A stretch of 64,000 bases of DNA from Coleophoma eucalyptorum (lineage: Eukaryota; Ascomycota; Leotiomycetes; Helotiales; Dermateaceae), in the NCBI GenBank assembly GCA_026120035.1, contig JALRME010000001.1, positions 1,687,909 through 1,751,908 on the forward strand. The letters are read 5' to 3'. The notes under the pieces are model-generated. The model was not told where the DNA came from. It did no database searches and worked only from the letters and a program-made list of their open reading frames with translations. The translations under genes and the position numbers were made by a program. This document shows, piece after piece, positions 35,266-45,763 of this stretch. Numbering within the stretch: position 1 is the stretch's first letter; each line of letters opens with the position of its first letter.

Positions 35266-38248
35266 TCAACCTAGAAGCTTCCGAATGTTCTTCTCTCCGG
35301 AGCTGTATGTTGCATCCATGTCAGGTTCAACGTCCTCCTATCCGTATTGTTAGCCAAGTTCTTTTTTCTCTCTCTCTTCCTCTTATTTCTTCCTTTGATG
35401 CGGAGAAGGAGGGGGGGGTGGGGTTATTAGCTGGAAAAGAAAATGGCGCTCTTACAAGCTTGACAAATAAGTCCTCCTTGTTTCTACCACCATAGTACTT
35501 GGTGTTGTTTCGATTCCTCAGATCGAGCTTGACGCCCGTGCTGGTCTTCCTTGAGGGATCGCGATCGTGGAAGTTGTGCGGCAAGAACATCATGGAGCTT
35601 GCGCTAGTGTGCGATAACGTGTTGGGGAGATCGCCTGAGTGAGGGACGTGGTGGCCTCCGAGGTTGAAGTAGATGACACTGATTTCATTCATTCGTTAGA
35701 GGAAGAGAGAGAGGCAGCAACGGTGGGGAAGGTAAAAAAAAAATGCTCGGGGGCTTACAGATCTTTCTGCTCAATGTTCTCGCCATCAATAAAGCGAGAG
35801 AAGTCAATGAGAGGATTATGGATATCCTGTGGGTTGAATGGGCTGCCGCTCTTGATCTCCGTATCCTTCTGCCTCGTCACCCAGAAATCCATAGATGCCC
35901 ACTCCACCGCTTTGCTGATGGCAGTGGAATTCTGGATGACGAGATGCACGGGAGAGCCCATGCCCGTACCGGGACGCACGATGTAGCCTTTCTCTTGGCC
36001 CCAAGCATTGAGCGAAGTATTGTCGCCGATGAAAAACGTCTCTTTGGTGTTGGCTGGCCAGTTGAAGCCGGACTCTTCAGTGACAGTTTGCCGGGTAAGG
36101 TGCATTGTGTTACGCGGCGGAAGGGCATCCCATGGGTAGTCGATCATCGCATGCTCGATGCCAATTCTTGTCAGGGTGTTCTGAGTGCCACCGACATCGA
36201 CATCTGCTTTGAAGTTGAGCACATGCGTGTGGATGCTCGAGGCGACCTGATCATGGATCCTGAATCCATACTCGGGACTTCGACCCGTGGACCAGTAGCT
36301 GCTGAATATAAACCCGCTTGCTCGGATCTTCACCTCGATTGCGCCATCCAAATAGAAGATGTACTCGATGGTGTAATCATAGTTGCCGACGGTTGACACG
36401 GTCCGTACAATGAAGTACGTGTTTCTGGATACGGAGACGTAGTCTGAGGCTGTGTGTCGCTGGATTGGATGATCGGCCGTGAATTCGAAGAGGCAGATGC
36501 TGTTCTTATTATAGGCTTTCTTGCCTTCGCGCCACCAGGTGGTATCGAGATATGAAGCATAGGCCGGACAATCGTAGCCTGAGAAGCAATTAGCGTTATG
36601 TAGTATGGAGGGAGGGAGTGTTTTTACCAGGGACAAGTTCGAACATAAGTGCTCCCATGTTGTAGAAAGTGTCTAGAAATACTTGGTTTCCTTGCATTGG
36701 ATCATCGCCGGCATAATGGGCCATCGCTTCTTGCAATCCGAGCTAGACCCGCATGTTAGATAATATTCAGAAATTGAAGCAGTGGAGCGGTATTCTTACC
36801 TCGTAAATGATCGGTTCGCCTTGAAACTTGATGTCGAACAAGGTGATTCCAGAGATCTGAGAATGAGCAATATAAAATTCGAACCCCACTGCCAAAAAGA
36901 GTCAGTGATATGCCCTTCTTCGTGCTGTTTGGCAGAATGCAAAATGTAGGATACTTACTCCATGACACATATTTTTGCTTACGATCAAGCCCGTACCGTG
37001 GCTTTGACTGAATCATCACAGGCGGAGGGATATCTCTCTCTTCGACATCCGAATCAAAATCTTCTGTCAAGGTCCAATCTCCATCCATATTGATAGGCGT
37101 CTTCACAAACCCAAATTTTTTGGTTGCTTCTCTGAATTCCTCAGTGGAGTGGTAAACGATGCCGTTATACATCCATTTCATGATACTCCAATTTAAGTAA
37201 TCGGCATCAGACACATCTTGATTGTGTTAGCGAAATATACCTGCAACAGTATGGAGAATCTCCTACCAAGCTTGAAATATAATCCTTGGATGAGCAACGA
37301 TGGCGCTTCCGCAACTACACCGGAGCCCATGAACGAACACCAAGATACGATACGCCCAAATTCCAGCATAGGCGCTTGGCCATGAACACCAATATTATGG
37401 AGATTTGTGGGATCATCGAAAGTTACATCCTATTTTAAACTGTAAGTGACATATTTGCTCCCATGAAGCCAATACTTACATCTCCGAGGAGGTCCTGCAC
37501 GAGGTCTAACAGTTCTGGCATAACTGACACAGACCAGGCAAGTACAGTCTCTTGGCCGGGTGCCAAGTTCACGGTAGAGCTTCTTCCTGAGTTATAGGGA
37601 TAAGAGAGCGGGATGATTTCTGTCTTGGTGTTGACGGGCAAAGGGCCCACCTAGAAATACATTAAAATCAAGCACATAGAGAATCTTTCAGTAACTCTAC
37701 CATATACTCGTCCACAGTTTTGTGGGGATGCTCCCCAGCGTTGACAACAAGATGTGCCCATTTTGGAGGTACACCCGATGCCGAATTGCTCAAATAATTG
37801 AGAACATCAGTCTTGTTTGGCCGCAAGGCTTGTATGTAGTAACTTGTAAATAATTAGAATAGGTTGCCTTCACATTTGCCCCCGTGACCTACATCGAGTT
37901 GCTTGCACGAGGTTAGCAGGATTACTTGCAGACCGGTATCCGAACTCACCCGGTAGCATTGATCGAGGGCGTCAAGTTGAGATCGTTGGGTCCGTTGTAC
38001 AAGAAATCTTGCAAACCCCAGACCTCTTGGTCAGTCAGATCGCCCCAAACATTCTCCTTCGGAGCCTGGATGGGATTATGCGTGCGGATCCGAGGCGAAG
38101 ATGGTTCGACCCACGAGAAGAAATGCGGCTGCAAGAACCACATCGCTGTTGCGAAAGCTATCATACTTGATAGCGCTACTGATACCCATGATCTCTGCTT
38201 GTAGTAAGGAAGCTGGCTTGGCAAGCCATCGAGCACTGATTTCGCCAT
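35266..38248 (-). CDS. copper amine oxidase (primary-amine oxidase, topaquinone), 786 aa
   Basis: Eleven exons on the minus strand: 38248-37950, 37901-37893, 37842-37701, 37650-37480, 37429-37267, 37216-36959, 36888-36800, 36742-36628, 36578-35759, 35678-35456 and 35337-35266. Together they give 786 codons plus stop. The catalytic base Asp is at about 401 (VFLDTFYNMG) and the topaquinone precursor Tyr at about 482 (TVGNYDY). Copper ligands are His about 532 and 534 (HTHVLNF) plus a His in GGHHVPH near 698-702. The spacing matches bacterial and yeast enzymes. It oxidises primary amines to aldehydes with release of ammonia and peroxide. Residues about 20-40 are a hydrophobic segment after a basic N-terminus, suggesting a signal anchor. 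Exon 2 is only 9 nt. Confidence 0.92.
37893..37901 (-). other. 9-nt microexon in the copper amine oxidase gene
   Basis: It is flanked by introns of 48 nt (37902-37949, GTGAGT donor, GCTAAC branch) and 50 nt (37843-37892, GTAGGT donor, CTAAT branch). It supplies three residues (NSI with split codons). Skipping it keeps the frame, so a single 107-nt intron is the alternative. Confidence 0.6.
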
Positions 38249-39713
38249 TTTGGTATGCCTGCTCTCAACCGCGAAAGTGACAGGCTTCAGCTATATATAC
38301 ATACATCTGGATGTATAATGCCAGAGATGGTGCCTATAGCCTTATCAGGAAGGTTGATAGCGCGTCCTTAAGGGAGCTTCTGAGCCACCCTGGGGAATCC
38401 CACTCTTATGATTTGCGGTCGCGAACTCGCTACATTCTTAGGAGCTTCGGTTGTAAACTCCGCTCTCCGCAAGATAAGGAACTTGTACTGTACCGTAAGA
38501 AAGAACAAAGTTATGCCGTCGTCTGGTTGGGTCTGCGGCCAAGGATGGATCTGGTGGATGGATGGCTGGATGGCTGAATGGCTGTACGTACAGTCCGTGT
38601 CGCTTGGACAAGCTTGTTGGGGACTAGGCCGACTGGACACATGCGGGTGAAATACATGCCTGCGATAGCCAAAGCAACCACTCCGTTGGATGGGCTGTGG
38701 CAGATGCCACTGGCAACGATACAAGATGATTGCAGGATGATGAACAATTTACTGGAGACAGACGTCATCTACTTGGTCGTTGTCTGCTCTTCTGGATCTC
38801 TTCGCTTGCCTTGTAGAAGGTTGGTTCGATTTGGCATTTCCAACATCATATCTTGGAGGAGCCGGCAAATGATTTTTCGTCCAGTCCCGTTGACTGGAGT
38901 CCTCATCGTGGAGTCCATATATCTCGACAGCGATGGTAAAGAAAGTGGGTATTGTCAAGTGATTGATTCCCTGGTAAACTCCAAAATAAGCCACGTGAGC
39001 AAATCACTGACAGCTAATCGATGGCTGTACTTGCTCACCACTCACTACTTTCCGAGGTTGCACACCATTTGACAACTTTCTGGACACAATACCAAGCCAT
39101 TTTCTGAACCATTAAAGATGTTCTAAAAATGGCCCCCAACCAGCGAGAAAGAGAGGGGTCCATTCTGGCGACATCTGTGTCAAAGATGTTTCGCACGCTC
39201 GCCTACGACTTGCTTCGTCGCTAATTGTAGAACAGCAGCCGGATGGCAGCGAGCTCAAACAACACCAAGCAAATCGTCCACCACGGAAGATGTTTAAAAT
39301 TCAGGCCAGAGAAAGCAATGATCTGAACAGGTGGGCCTAACCCCCGTAGAAATGTTTTATATGGTCTTGAGCTTATCAAATAAAGACTCTCCCTAGCTCT
39401 GGAGCACCCATCTTCACTCCACATTCTTTTCCTTCGCTGACTTCAGATGCTACTTCAACACGTGTTTCATCTCACCTCGAAGATCGTAACCCACACGTCA
39501 TCAGAAGCCGCGTTCATACCCAGACGATCAAATACCTAGGACATTTCCCCAAAAGTTTGCATACTGGTTTGGTAGATATATATCAGGGTCGTCGACGTGC
39601 GCGCCCCTTCGTACCTTATTCTCCGGACCCTGCTCCGATCACGTTTCTCATTCGCTCAGAACCAGGTTGTTGATTTCCGGCATATAATACTCCTACAATA
39701 ATAGACTGGCAAG
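38249..39713. other. intergenic region between divergent amine oxidase and PEBP genes
   Basis: These 1465 bp have no supported gene. The 38578-39072 (+) and 38368-38724 (-) frames lack any domain and overlap each other on opposite strands. The promoters of both divergent genes should lie at its ends. A TATA-like GATATATATC is at 39575-39584. Confidence 0.5.
39575..39584 (+). promoter_or_regulatory. possible TATA element of the PEBP gene
   Basis: GATATATATC lies about 130 bp before the PEBP start codon, a plausible distance for a fungal TATA box. The call rests on sequence and position only. Confidence 0.3.
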
Positions 39714-40432
39714 ATGAAAGCAGATTCGTTCGGCCTCATTCTGGCCCTTGCTGGAGTGGTGTCAGCAATGACCCCTCCAGGATTGATGCCGTCGAATACT
39801 GAAAACATGACCGTCTTCTTCAACACAAGCTCATTAGCAACGAATGGCATAGCCATCCCGCAATCAGGTATGTGAGCGGGAGGACAGGGCCACTCCCAAA
39901 AGCGACCTGCTGATCATGTGAATTGTAAAGGAGCGAAAAACACACCGACATTAGCACTGGACAAGAATCTGGCGGGTACCACATTCATGGTCCTGATGGT
40001 TGACCCAGATGCTGGAAATGTGGGTGGTAATGGAAGCTCGGCCTTCTTGCACTGGATGCAAGATGGTTTCACCTCGAGTTCGAAATCCGTCATGGTTGGC
40101 AACAAGACGGTGTTTCCCCTAGAGAATGCTGAAAGTGTTGTCCCAATTGCTGCGTACTTGTAAGGACCAATCTCCCTCCGCAATATTTAGGGACCTCAAC
40201 AGAAAAGCTTGGACTGACATGTAAAAACAGACCTCCTGGCCCACCAACAGGTCAGACTCATCGGTACACCCAGTATCTTGTAGACACGACCGGTGTAAAA
40301 GGGTTCACAGTCAGCCCCTTAGTTGCCAATTCAACCAAGACTAGGGTAGCATTTAACATGCAAGATTTTGTAAAACAGGCCAACTTAACAATCATAAGTG
40401 CGAATTTCTGGAAAACCACTGGTGGAACCTAG
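39714..40432 (+). CDS. secreted phosphatidylethanolamine-binding protein (PEBP) family protein, 194 aa
   Basis: Exons 39714-39867, 39931-40159 and 40231-40432 (introns 63 and 71 nt) give 194 codons plus stop. A signal peptide (FGLILALAGVVSAM) opens the protein. The PEBP core shows FMVLMVDPDAGN (the DPDxP-type motif, here DPDAGN), FLHWMQDG (in place of the usual LHW) and YLPPGPPTGQTHRYTQYLVD (the GPP...G.HRY motif). NxS/T sites are present, which fits a secreted glycoprotein. PEBPs bind anionic ligands and inhibit kinases or proteases; secreted fungal members have no well-defined role that I know of. Its length fits the family. It converges with the minus-strand P450 across only 159 bp. Confidence 0.88.
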
Positions 40433-40458
40433 GAAATCCACAGCGATAAGATGTCACT

Positions 40459-40474
40459 GTAGTAGTAGTAGTAG
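40459..40474. repeat. GTA trinucleotide microsatellite
   Basis: Five GTA units and a trailing G lie 26 bp after the PEBP stop codon, in the shared 3' region with the P450 gene. Confidence 0.85.
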
Positions 40475-40591
40475 CACCCTTCCGATTATCAGGGTATAAT
40501 ATCTCATAGCTAATCTTAGTTCGGTTCTACTGTCATTGACAAGAAACCATTTAATTTTGTCCATGGGAACTAAAAACATTTTTCAAAATCC

Positions 40592-42255
40592 TCAGGATGG
40601 GCTCGCAGGTGTGATCTCACACTTATGACCCTTCGGTGCAATCACGAAATAATTCTCAAATTCCATGTCTCTCTCCGATGTCAAAGTCTTGGTGCCGGGA
40701 AGCTCTCTGAAGAACATCGCAGTCGCGAGACTAAGCTCCATGTATGCAAGGTGCATACCAATGCAGACTAACGTTGCCATGAGTAATGGGATTCACGTCT
40801 TGTAAAAGTGAGTGACTTACCTCTGCTTCCACCTCCAAAAGGCATAAAAGCGTCCTTCATTTCCTGTGTAGGTTTGAGCCACCTTTCGGGCTTAAATTCG
40901 AAAGGACTGGGGAAGATGGTCGCATTACGGTGCAGGGTGAATGCAGCAGTACTAACTACTGTATCTTCAGGGAGGCTGTATCCTCCCAGAGTCCTTCCAC
41001 CCTTAGGCACCGTTCTTGGAAGACTACCTGGAGCAGCGCCATACAATCGCAATGCCTCTTGAATCACAGCACTCAAGTATGGCAGGTCTTTGGCTTGCAT
41101 GCTGGAGAAGTTCTCGGGCAAAGTTCTGAGTTCTTGTTGAAGCAGCTCCTTGGCTTGTTTATGACATGGCCGTAACAATGTCCACACCAGATAGGTAAGA
41201 GTGATTGCCGTAGTATCACTACCAGCAACAATCAGATTGCTTGCCTCACGCTCTACGTCCGGATCTGAAAGTCTCACGCCGGATTTATCTTCCGCCAGTG
41301 CCTTATCGAACAACGTTCCTCTCGTTTCTCCTCGTGTTTGGAGAGCCTTGTGCTTGGCTATGGCAGCTGTACCATGTGCAACGAGACGTTTTGGAGCATC
41401 GAGCCAGAATTGGACTGCTGGGATGGGGATATACTTCAGTGGTGTAGTCAAGGGCGAGAGCTCGTATTGAAGGCCCGAGAACAAGAACACTTTCTCCAAA
41501 TCACGAGAATAATCCGATTTCTGAAAAATTTAGCAATGCCGTTCTTCAATTAGGCTCGTGGCAGCTTTCATACCTCACCATTCTCTAAAGCATGGAAGCC
41601 CTCCCCGAAGGACAATTCAGCAATCATATCTGTAGCCAAGAAACTCCACCATTTCAAGACATCAGCCACACCACTTTTTGCAATATCTATCTTGATACCG
41701 TTGATGGCTAGCTTCGTCTTTTCCTGCAACAATAGCTCCCACTCCACTAAGCTCGAGTACGCAAACGCTCTTGCAAAAAGTCTTCGGCGAGTGGCATGGG
41801 CAGCGGGGTCAATGACGGCAAATAGACCCGGAGAGACCGCCGCCTCAGCACTCTCGCCAGTAAAGTCAGCATAGAACTGTGACTTCAGGTATCCAGAGCC
41901 GATTTTGTGTATCTCCCGTGTCGAAGACAGATCCGCATATGCGATTTCTGTTGGTGCGATTCGAACAACGGGGCCTGATACGATAAGTACTTGTTGGCAT
42001 GTCAGAATAGTGTTATATACCATATTTGGCGTGTAAGTCATCCACATAGTAGACCTTTCGACCTCGTAAGGTGTGGGTCTTCAATGGTAAATTTGTCCAT
42101 CGATTCAGGAATGGACCTGGGATGGCTCGAAGCGGTCCGAACACCACGGTTCCAGCCTTAGTTGTTAATACAAAGTCAACCTGGAGTTCCAGTATACTTA
42201 CTTTGTACAGCCATACGGCAATGAGCAGTAGTGGTGCGTATATAAGTACTGACAT
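40592..42255 (-). CDS. cytochrome P450 monooxygenase (CYP65/isotrichodermin-hydroxylase-like type), 488 aa
   Basis: Exons on the minus strand are 42255-42202, 42156-42021, 41974-41574, 41520-40821 and 40767-40592, giving 488 codons plus stop. The N-terminal anchor (LIYAPLLLIAVWLYK) is followed by FGPLRAIPGPF, the proline-rich hinge. The I-helix AGSDTT is at about residue 295, ExxR in QEALRLYGAAPGSLPR, PERW in the meander, and the heme signature FGGGSRVCIG has its Cys at about 432, created by splicing the last intron. The SLPR after ExxR is typical of the fungal CYP65-like group; the substrate is unknown. Intron 1 (42157-42201) is 45 nt and in frame, so retention would add 15 residues between anchor and hinge. 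Confidence 0.9.
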
Positions 42256-42986
42256 GTTGGAAGTATAACGGGGATGATATTGATCATTGATAAAGAGAAA
42301 TGCTCTAGACAGGTCAAGGAGATACGTATGTACCTACTAGCCGGCTTCCTCACGGCTGGTAGAGTGGCTCTGGAGTTGAGCTTAAATAAATACTCAAACC
42401 CTGAAGCGCGAAGTAACCTAATTCCCGGCGACACCCAAGGGGTTGAGCTTTCTATTTCGTGGGAAGCTGGTGGAATCAAGCCACACGGCAAAGTGGAGGG
42501 TTCACAGCGGCTCCCCCACATTTCCCCGGGTCCATACACAAAACATACGGTTATATAGTGCAGGAATACCAGAATTCCAGGCTCGGAGTCCGAATAATGT
42601 CCGGGCTTTTCGAGAAGAACAATCGGCAGATCGAAAACAGAATGCATTTGGTCTCAGAGCAAGCTCCCCACTCCCTGTAGCGCATGGTATGTGGCGCCAG
42701 TATTTGGACAGTGCATTGCCATTACAAAAGAACAAGCGGTTTAACGAGACAGGTGAGGGGAGAGGGGAGCGAGTGGAGTAGCTTCTTTACTTCAGAATGG
42801 CAGCTAAACCACCCCCAAGCCCGCGTGCATACAGTAGTAGCAGTGCCCTACAAAAAGCAAAGATATTAAGCCCGCAGCTAATCTCGCTCTGCCAACCAAA
42901 CCGCGTACCACACCGAATAGAAAGCTTCAGCTCGTTAGCCAGGTGGTACAAGTGAGTAAGTATCCACCCGCAAACAGGACAAGACC

Positions 42987-43006
42987 AGGCAAGGCAAGGC
43001 AAGGCA
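42987..43006. repeat. AAGGC pentanucleotide repeat
   Basis: About four head-to-tail AAGGC units in gene-free DNA. A related AAGGC/AAAGC run lies at 1276-1300. Confidence 0.8.
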
Positions 43007-43288
43007 CGACGTCAAACCCGTTAAGCAGAGCGGGTGCTTGGAAACACGCCGCAAGGTAGACCATCCTCCAAGCTCATAGCCGTTAGAGCCTCCAAGTTCA
43101 GCTGTCTCCTCACGTCAGTGCCTTCCCAAGTGCCTCCCCAAGCCCCTAACATGATACATCGCTAAGGGCGCAAAAGCATCGCTATGGTCGATTGGCGGTC
43201 GGTGGAGTCCAAACTGGAGCCCTTCTAGACAACAAGCTAAAAGGCCGACGCGCAACACTTTTCTTTTTGCCCTTCTCGTCCCCCATGT

Positions 43289-43308
43289 ACTTACCTTACC
43301 TTACCTTG
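43289..43308. repeat. ACCTT pentanucleotide repeat
   Basis: TTACC/TTACC/TTACC units run head to tail. The complement (GGTAA) resembles the common low-complexity runs of fungal intergenic DNA. No function is apparent. Confidence 0.75.
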
Positions 43309-43702
43309 CTCCATCAAGTATCGCCAGGTGCCAGATCTACCGCCTCTTCCTAGCCCTTGTCAAGACTTTATTTTAGACAACACCAGCGTTAGAGGCTAAA
43401 AATTGCGACGAGCAACAAAAATATCTCCTGCTGCTGTTAGTCTCCTCGCATCCTGGGGTATATCAAGTCGTGAGCATCTCTCGAGATATCCCTTCGTCTG
43501 CATTTTTGTGGCTGCACGTGACCAATTTGGAATGATAGAAACTAGTTTTTTTTTTTTTCAACTGTATTATCGTCTTCTAACCCTGTTCGCCGATCGACGA
43601 TGCCTTCCTGTCCATATAGTAATGCCCTGCTGGAATCTCCTGTGATTTCTCGTCATAACATCATAACCATCTCCCCAAACCAATCGTTGTAGAGACACCA
43701 CC

Positions 43703-45123
43703 TCAATACTGATACCCGCTCATGTTACCATACACTACTAAATTCCAGAACTTGGCTCCTATGTTCGCAACCAATCCCCAAGCACCCAACACAATGAAGA
43801 CATTTCCAATCTCCCACCAGTGCGCTGGCTTGACCTCAGTCTCTATAAAGCCGCCATTCAGGACTCCTTTCGGGACGGCCTCTTCGTTGCCTGGAGCGAC
43901 TTCATTTGGTGGAAAGCGACCCGTGGTCAGGAACTGCTCCATCAATGCATCCTTTTCATACCAACGATCGCGAAGCCAGACCTCAAAAGAATCATGATCC
44001 TGAAGTGGGATATCAGCCACTGCGAACCGCCGCCAGTACATGTTGACCGATTTGGGTGGCCGGCCCTCCAGATAGGAGGACGTGAGAGTGAAGTAATCTT
44101 GGCCAAACCCACCACGTCTATTCATAATTAGTGCCGCTATCTTTATTGGAATAACGTGACTTACGGTACGCCTTCATAAGCCACGGCACAATCATAGACA
44201 TAGTCTACGGTATCCTTCAATTCATTCAGACAGAAAAAGGTGCCGGTACTTCGTGGCAGAAGTAGATGCTGCATTGGTTTGACTCCAATCTTCTCGGCCC
44301 ATCGATCACTCCTTGGCTTCGTGTTATCACTTATGTTAGTGCCCTCTGGAAAGATCAACAGCCACATTGGGTCGAGTCCTTTAGTACCAGACATTGGTCC
44401 AGAATGTACTTGGCGCAACTTTCCTAGTCTATGTGCCAACCTTGCCTGATCTTTTGCCATCTTCCGTGACATGAAAATAAAGCCGTAGAACATCATGGCC
44501 GGGCCAATGACTGGGACATATTTCAGCGACTCTTTAAGTATTATATAAATGTGGCCATGCATCTGAGGGGAGTTCGCGTAGGCTGACCACCAAAGATAAA
44601 TCCAATCTGTGTATATCTACCATAATCAGTACCAGAAACCCAAGCTGACAAGCGAACGTACTTGATGATTGGCAACCATGACTAATCTATCAGGAAAACT
44701 GAACTCGACTCTTCCATCTGATGTTTTTCGCATCTGTCCAGCAACCGAGGCGTCACCGCTTATGCGCACCACTGTAGGGCTCCACCAACGAGTCATCACG
44801 GTAATTACAAGGGCAAATGATTGCTTCGTGAGTGCCATGTAGGCATAGTAATAGTCTCGGTTGATAAAATATAATGGCGATCCAAGAAACTGTGTAACAG
44901 CAATTCTACAGTCATCAGCATTTTATTAAGATGGGTTCGGATGTAAAGCATACGTTACACAGCATCCATAGAAATAAGTCACAAAGAGCATCAGCCGTAG
45001 CCATTGTGTAGCCTTCCCATGTTGTACTTCTCCCGCTGGGTGCTCATCCACCGCCTTTTGCTCAGTGCTCTTGTTCGAGTCCAGCGCTGCGCCTTTCCTC
45101 TGCCGTAGGTTTTTGGTCGCCAT
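43703..45123 (-). CDS. lysophospholipid acyltransferase (PlsC/LPLAT, lysocardiolipin-type), 419 aa
   Basis: Exons on the minus strand are 45123-44959, 44889-44662, 44616-44165 and 44117-43703, giving 419 codons plus stop. A hydrophobic segment (LMLFVTYFYGCC) near residue 45 is followed by the acceptor motif NHQIYTDW (about residues 129-136, an NHxxxxD-type catalytic motif split by an intron). The FPEGT motif follows, then SVNMYWRRFAVADIPL and a C-terminal membrane segment. This is the layout of the AGPAT/lysocardiolipin acyltransferase family acting at ER or mitochondria-linked membranes. It transfers an acyl chain from acyl-CoA to a lysophospholipid. The first splice junction is the least certain part: the chosen acceptor keeps frame but drops about five residues relative to what I expect of homologues. 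The promoter is shared with the NAD kinase. Confidence 0.87.
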
Positions 45124-45763
45124 GATTGTATTCTGCGAGCCTTAGAGTCAGCTCAAAATGACCAGGGAGTAGGAGCAAGGGTATATAGAGGTTGAGCCAG
45201 AGACATAACTCACCACGAGATACAAAGTCGCGTGCCAGTTTAAAGACGGGTATTGCCGTAGTAGGTGCTAAGCTCTAAATATAATAATTCTTGAGCCGCC
45301 GTAGGCGTATATGGGTATCTTATGTCAAAGTCGCATTTCCAGGCAAGGATCCATACCCAGCGCAAATGGGTATGTCGAGAGGGTAGTTGTTAGGAAGACG
45401 ATGTTATAAGTTTGCTGGCAAGACGTCAGGGCGGATTCGCCGGATCCAAGCAAGGCTACGACAGTCCACTGCCGACTAAAAGCAAGCTTTCCCTGGTGCG
45501 GCCCAGCCCCAACCTAGCTCCGCTCTTATCAATGATCACGTGTACTGTTATCAATTCTTCCATCTTCATTTTCGCGTCGCGCGTCATAGAGAGTTTTGTC
45601 GTGAAGGGTGTTGGTCATAGAAGTAAAGTCTGTAGTTTCTCAAGAGCAAGCTATTAACCCGTCACCGAATTCAACCCTTATAAAATGATTCGCCGGCTTA
45701 GCTCACTATCCAGGGTCGGTTAAAAGGAGCTCGGAGTATTTTCCTTCGTTTGTCTTCATCACC
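45124..45763. promoter_or_regulatory. bidirectional promoter region, acyltransferase / NAD kinase
   Basis: This 640-bp gap lies between two divergent start codons and should hold both promoters. No ORF with a domain is present. No specific site can be named. Confidence 0.5.

Larger units (their letters stand above)
42256..43702. other. intergenic region with short repeats
   Basis: These 1447 bp carry no supported gene. They include an AAGGC run at 42987-43006, a CTTAC/CCTTA run at 43289-43308 and a 13-T homopolymer at 43546-43558. The left end holds the promoter of the minus-strand P450 and the right end the 3' region of the acyltransferase. Confidence 0.5.

Noticed and set aside
35743..36396. 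217-residue plus-strand frame
   Set aside because: Antisense shadow of the large catalytic exon of the copper amine oxidase.
38578..39072. 164-residue plus-strand frame
   Set aside because: No domain; overlaps equally long frames on both strands in a promoter region.
14660..42255. Secondary-metabolite gene cluster
   Set aside because: Several oxidases are present, but no PKS, NRPS, terpene cyclase, transporter or pathway regulator, and housekeeping genes are interspersed.
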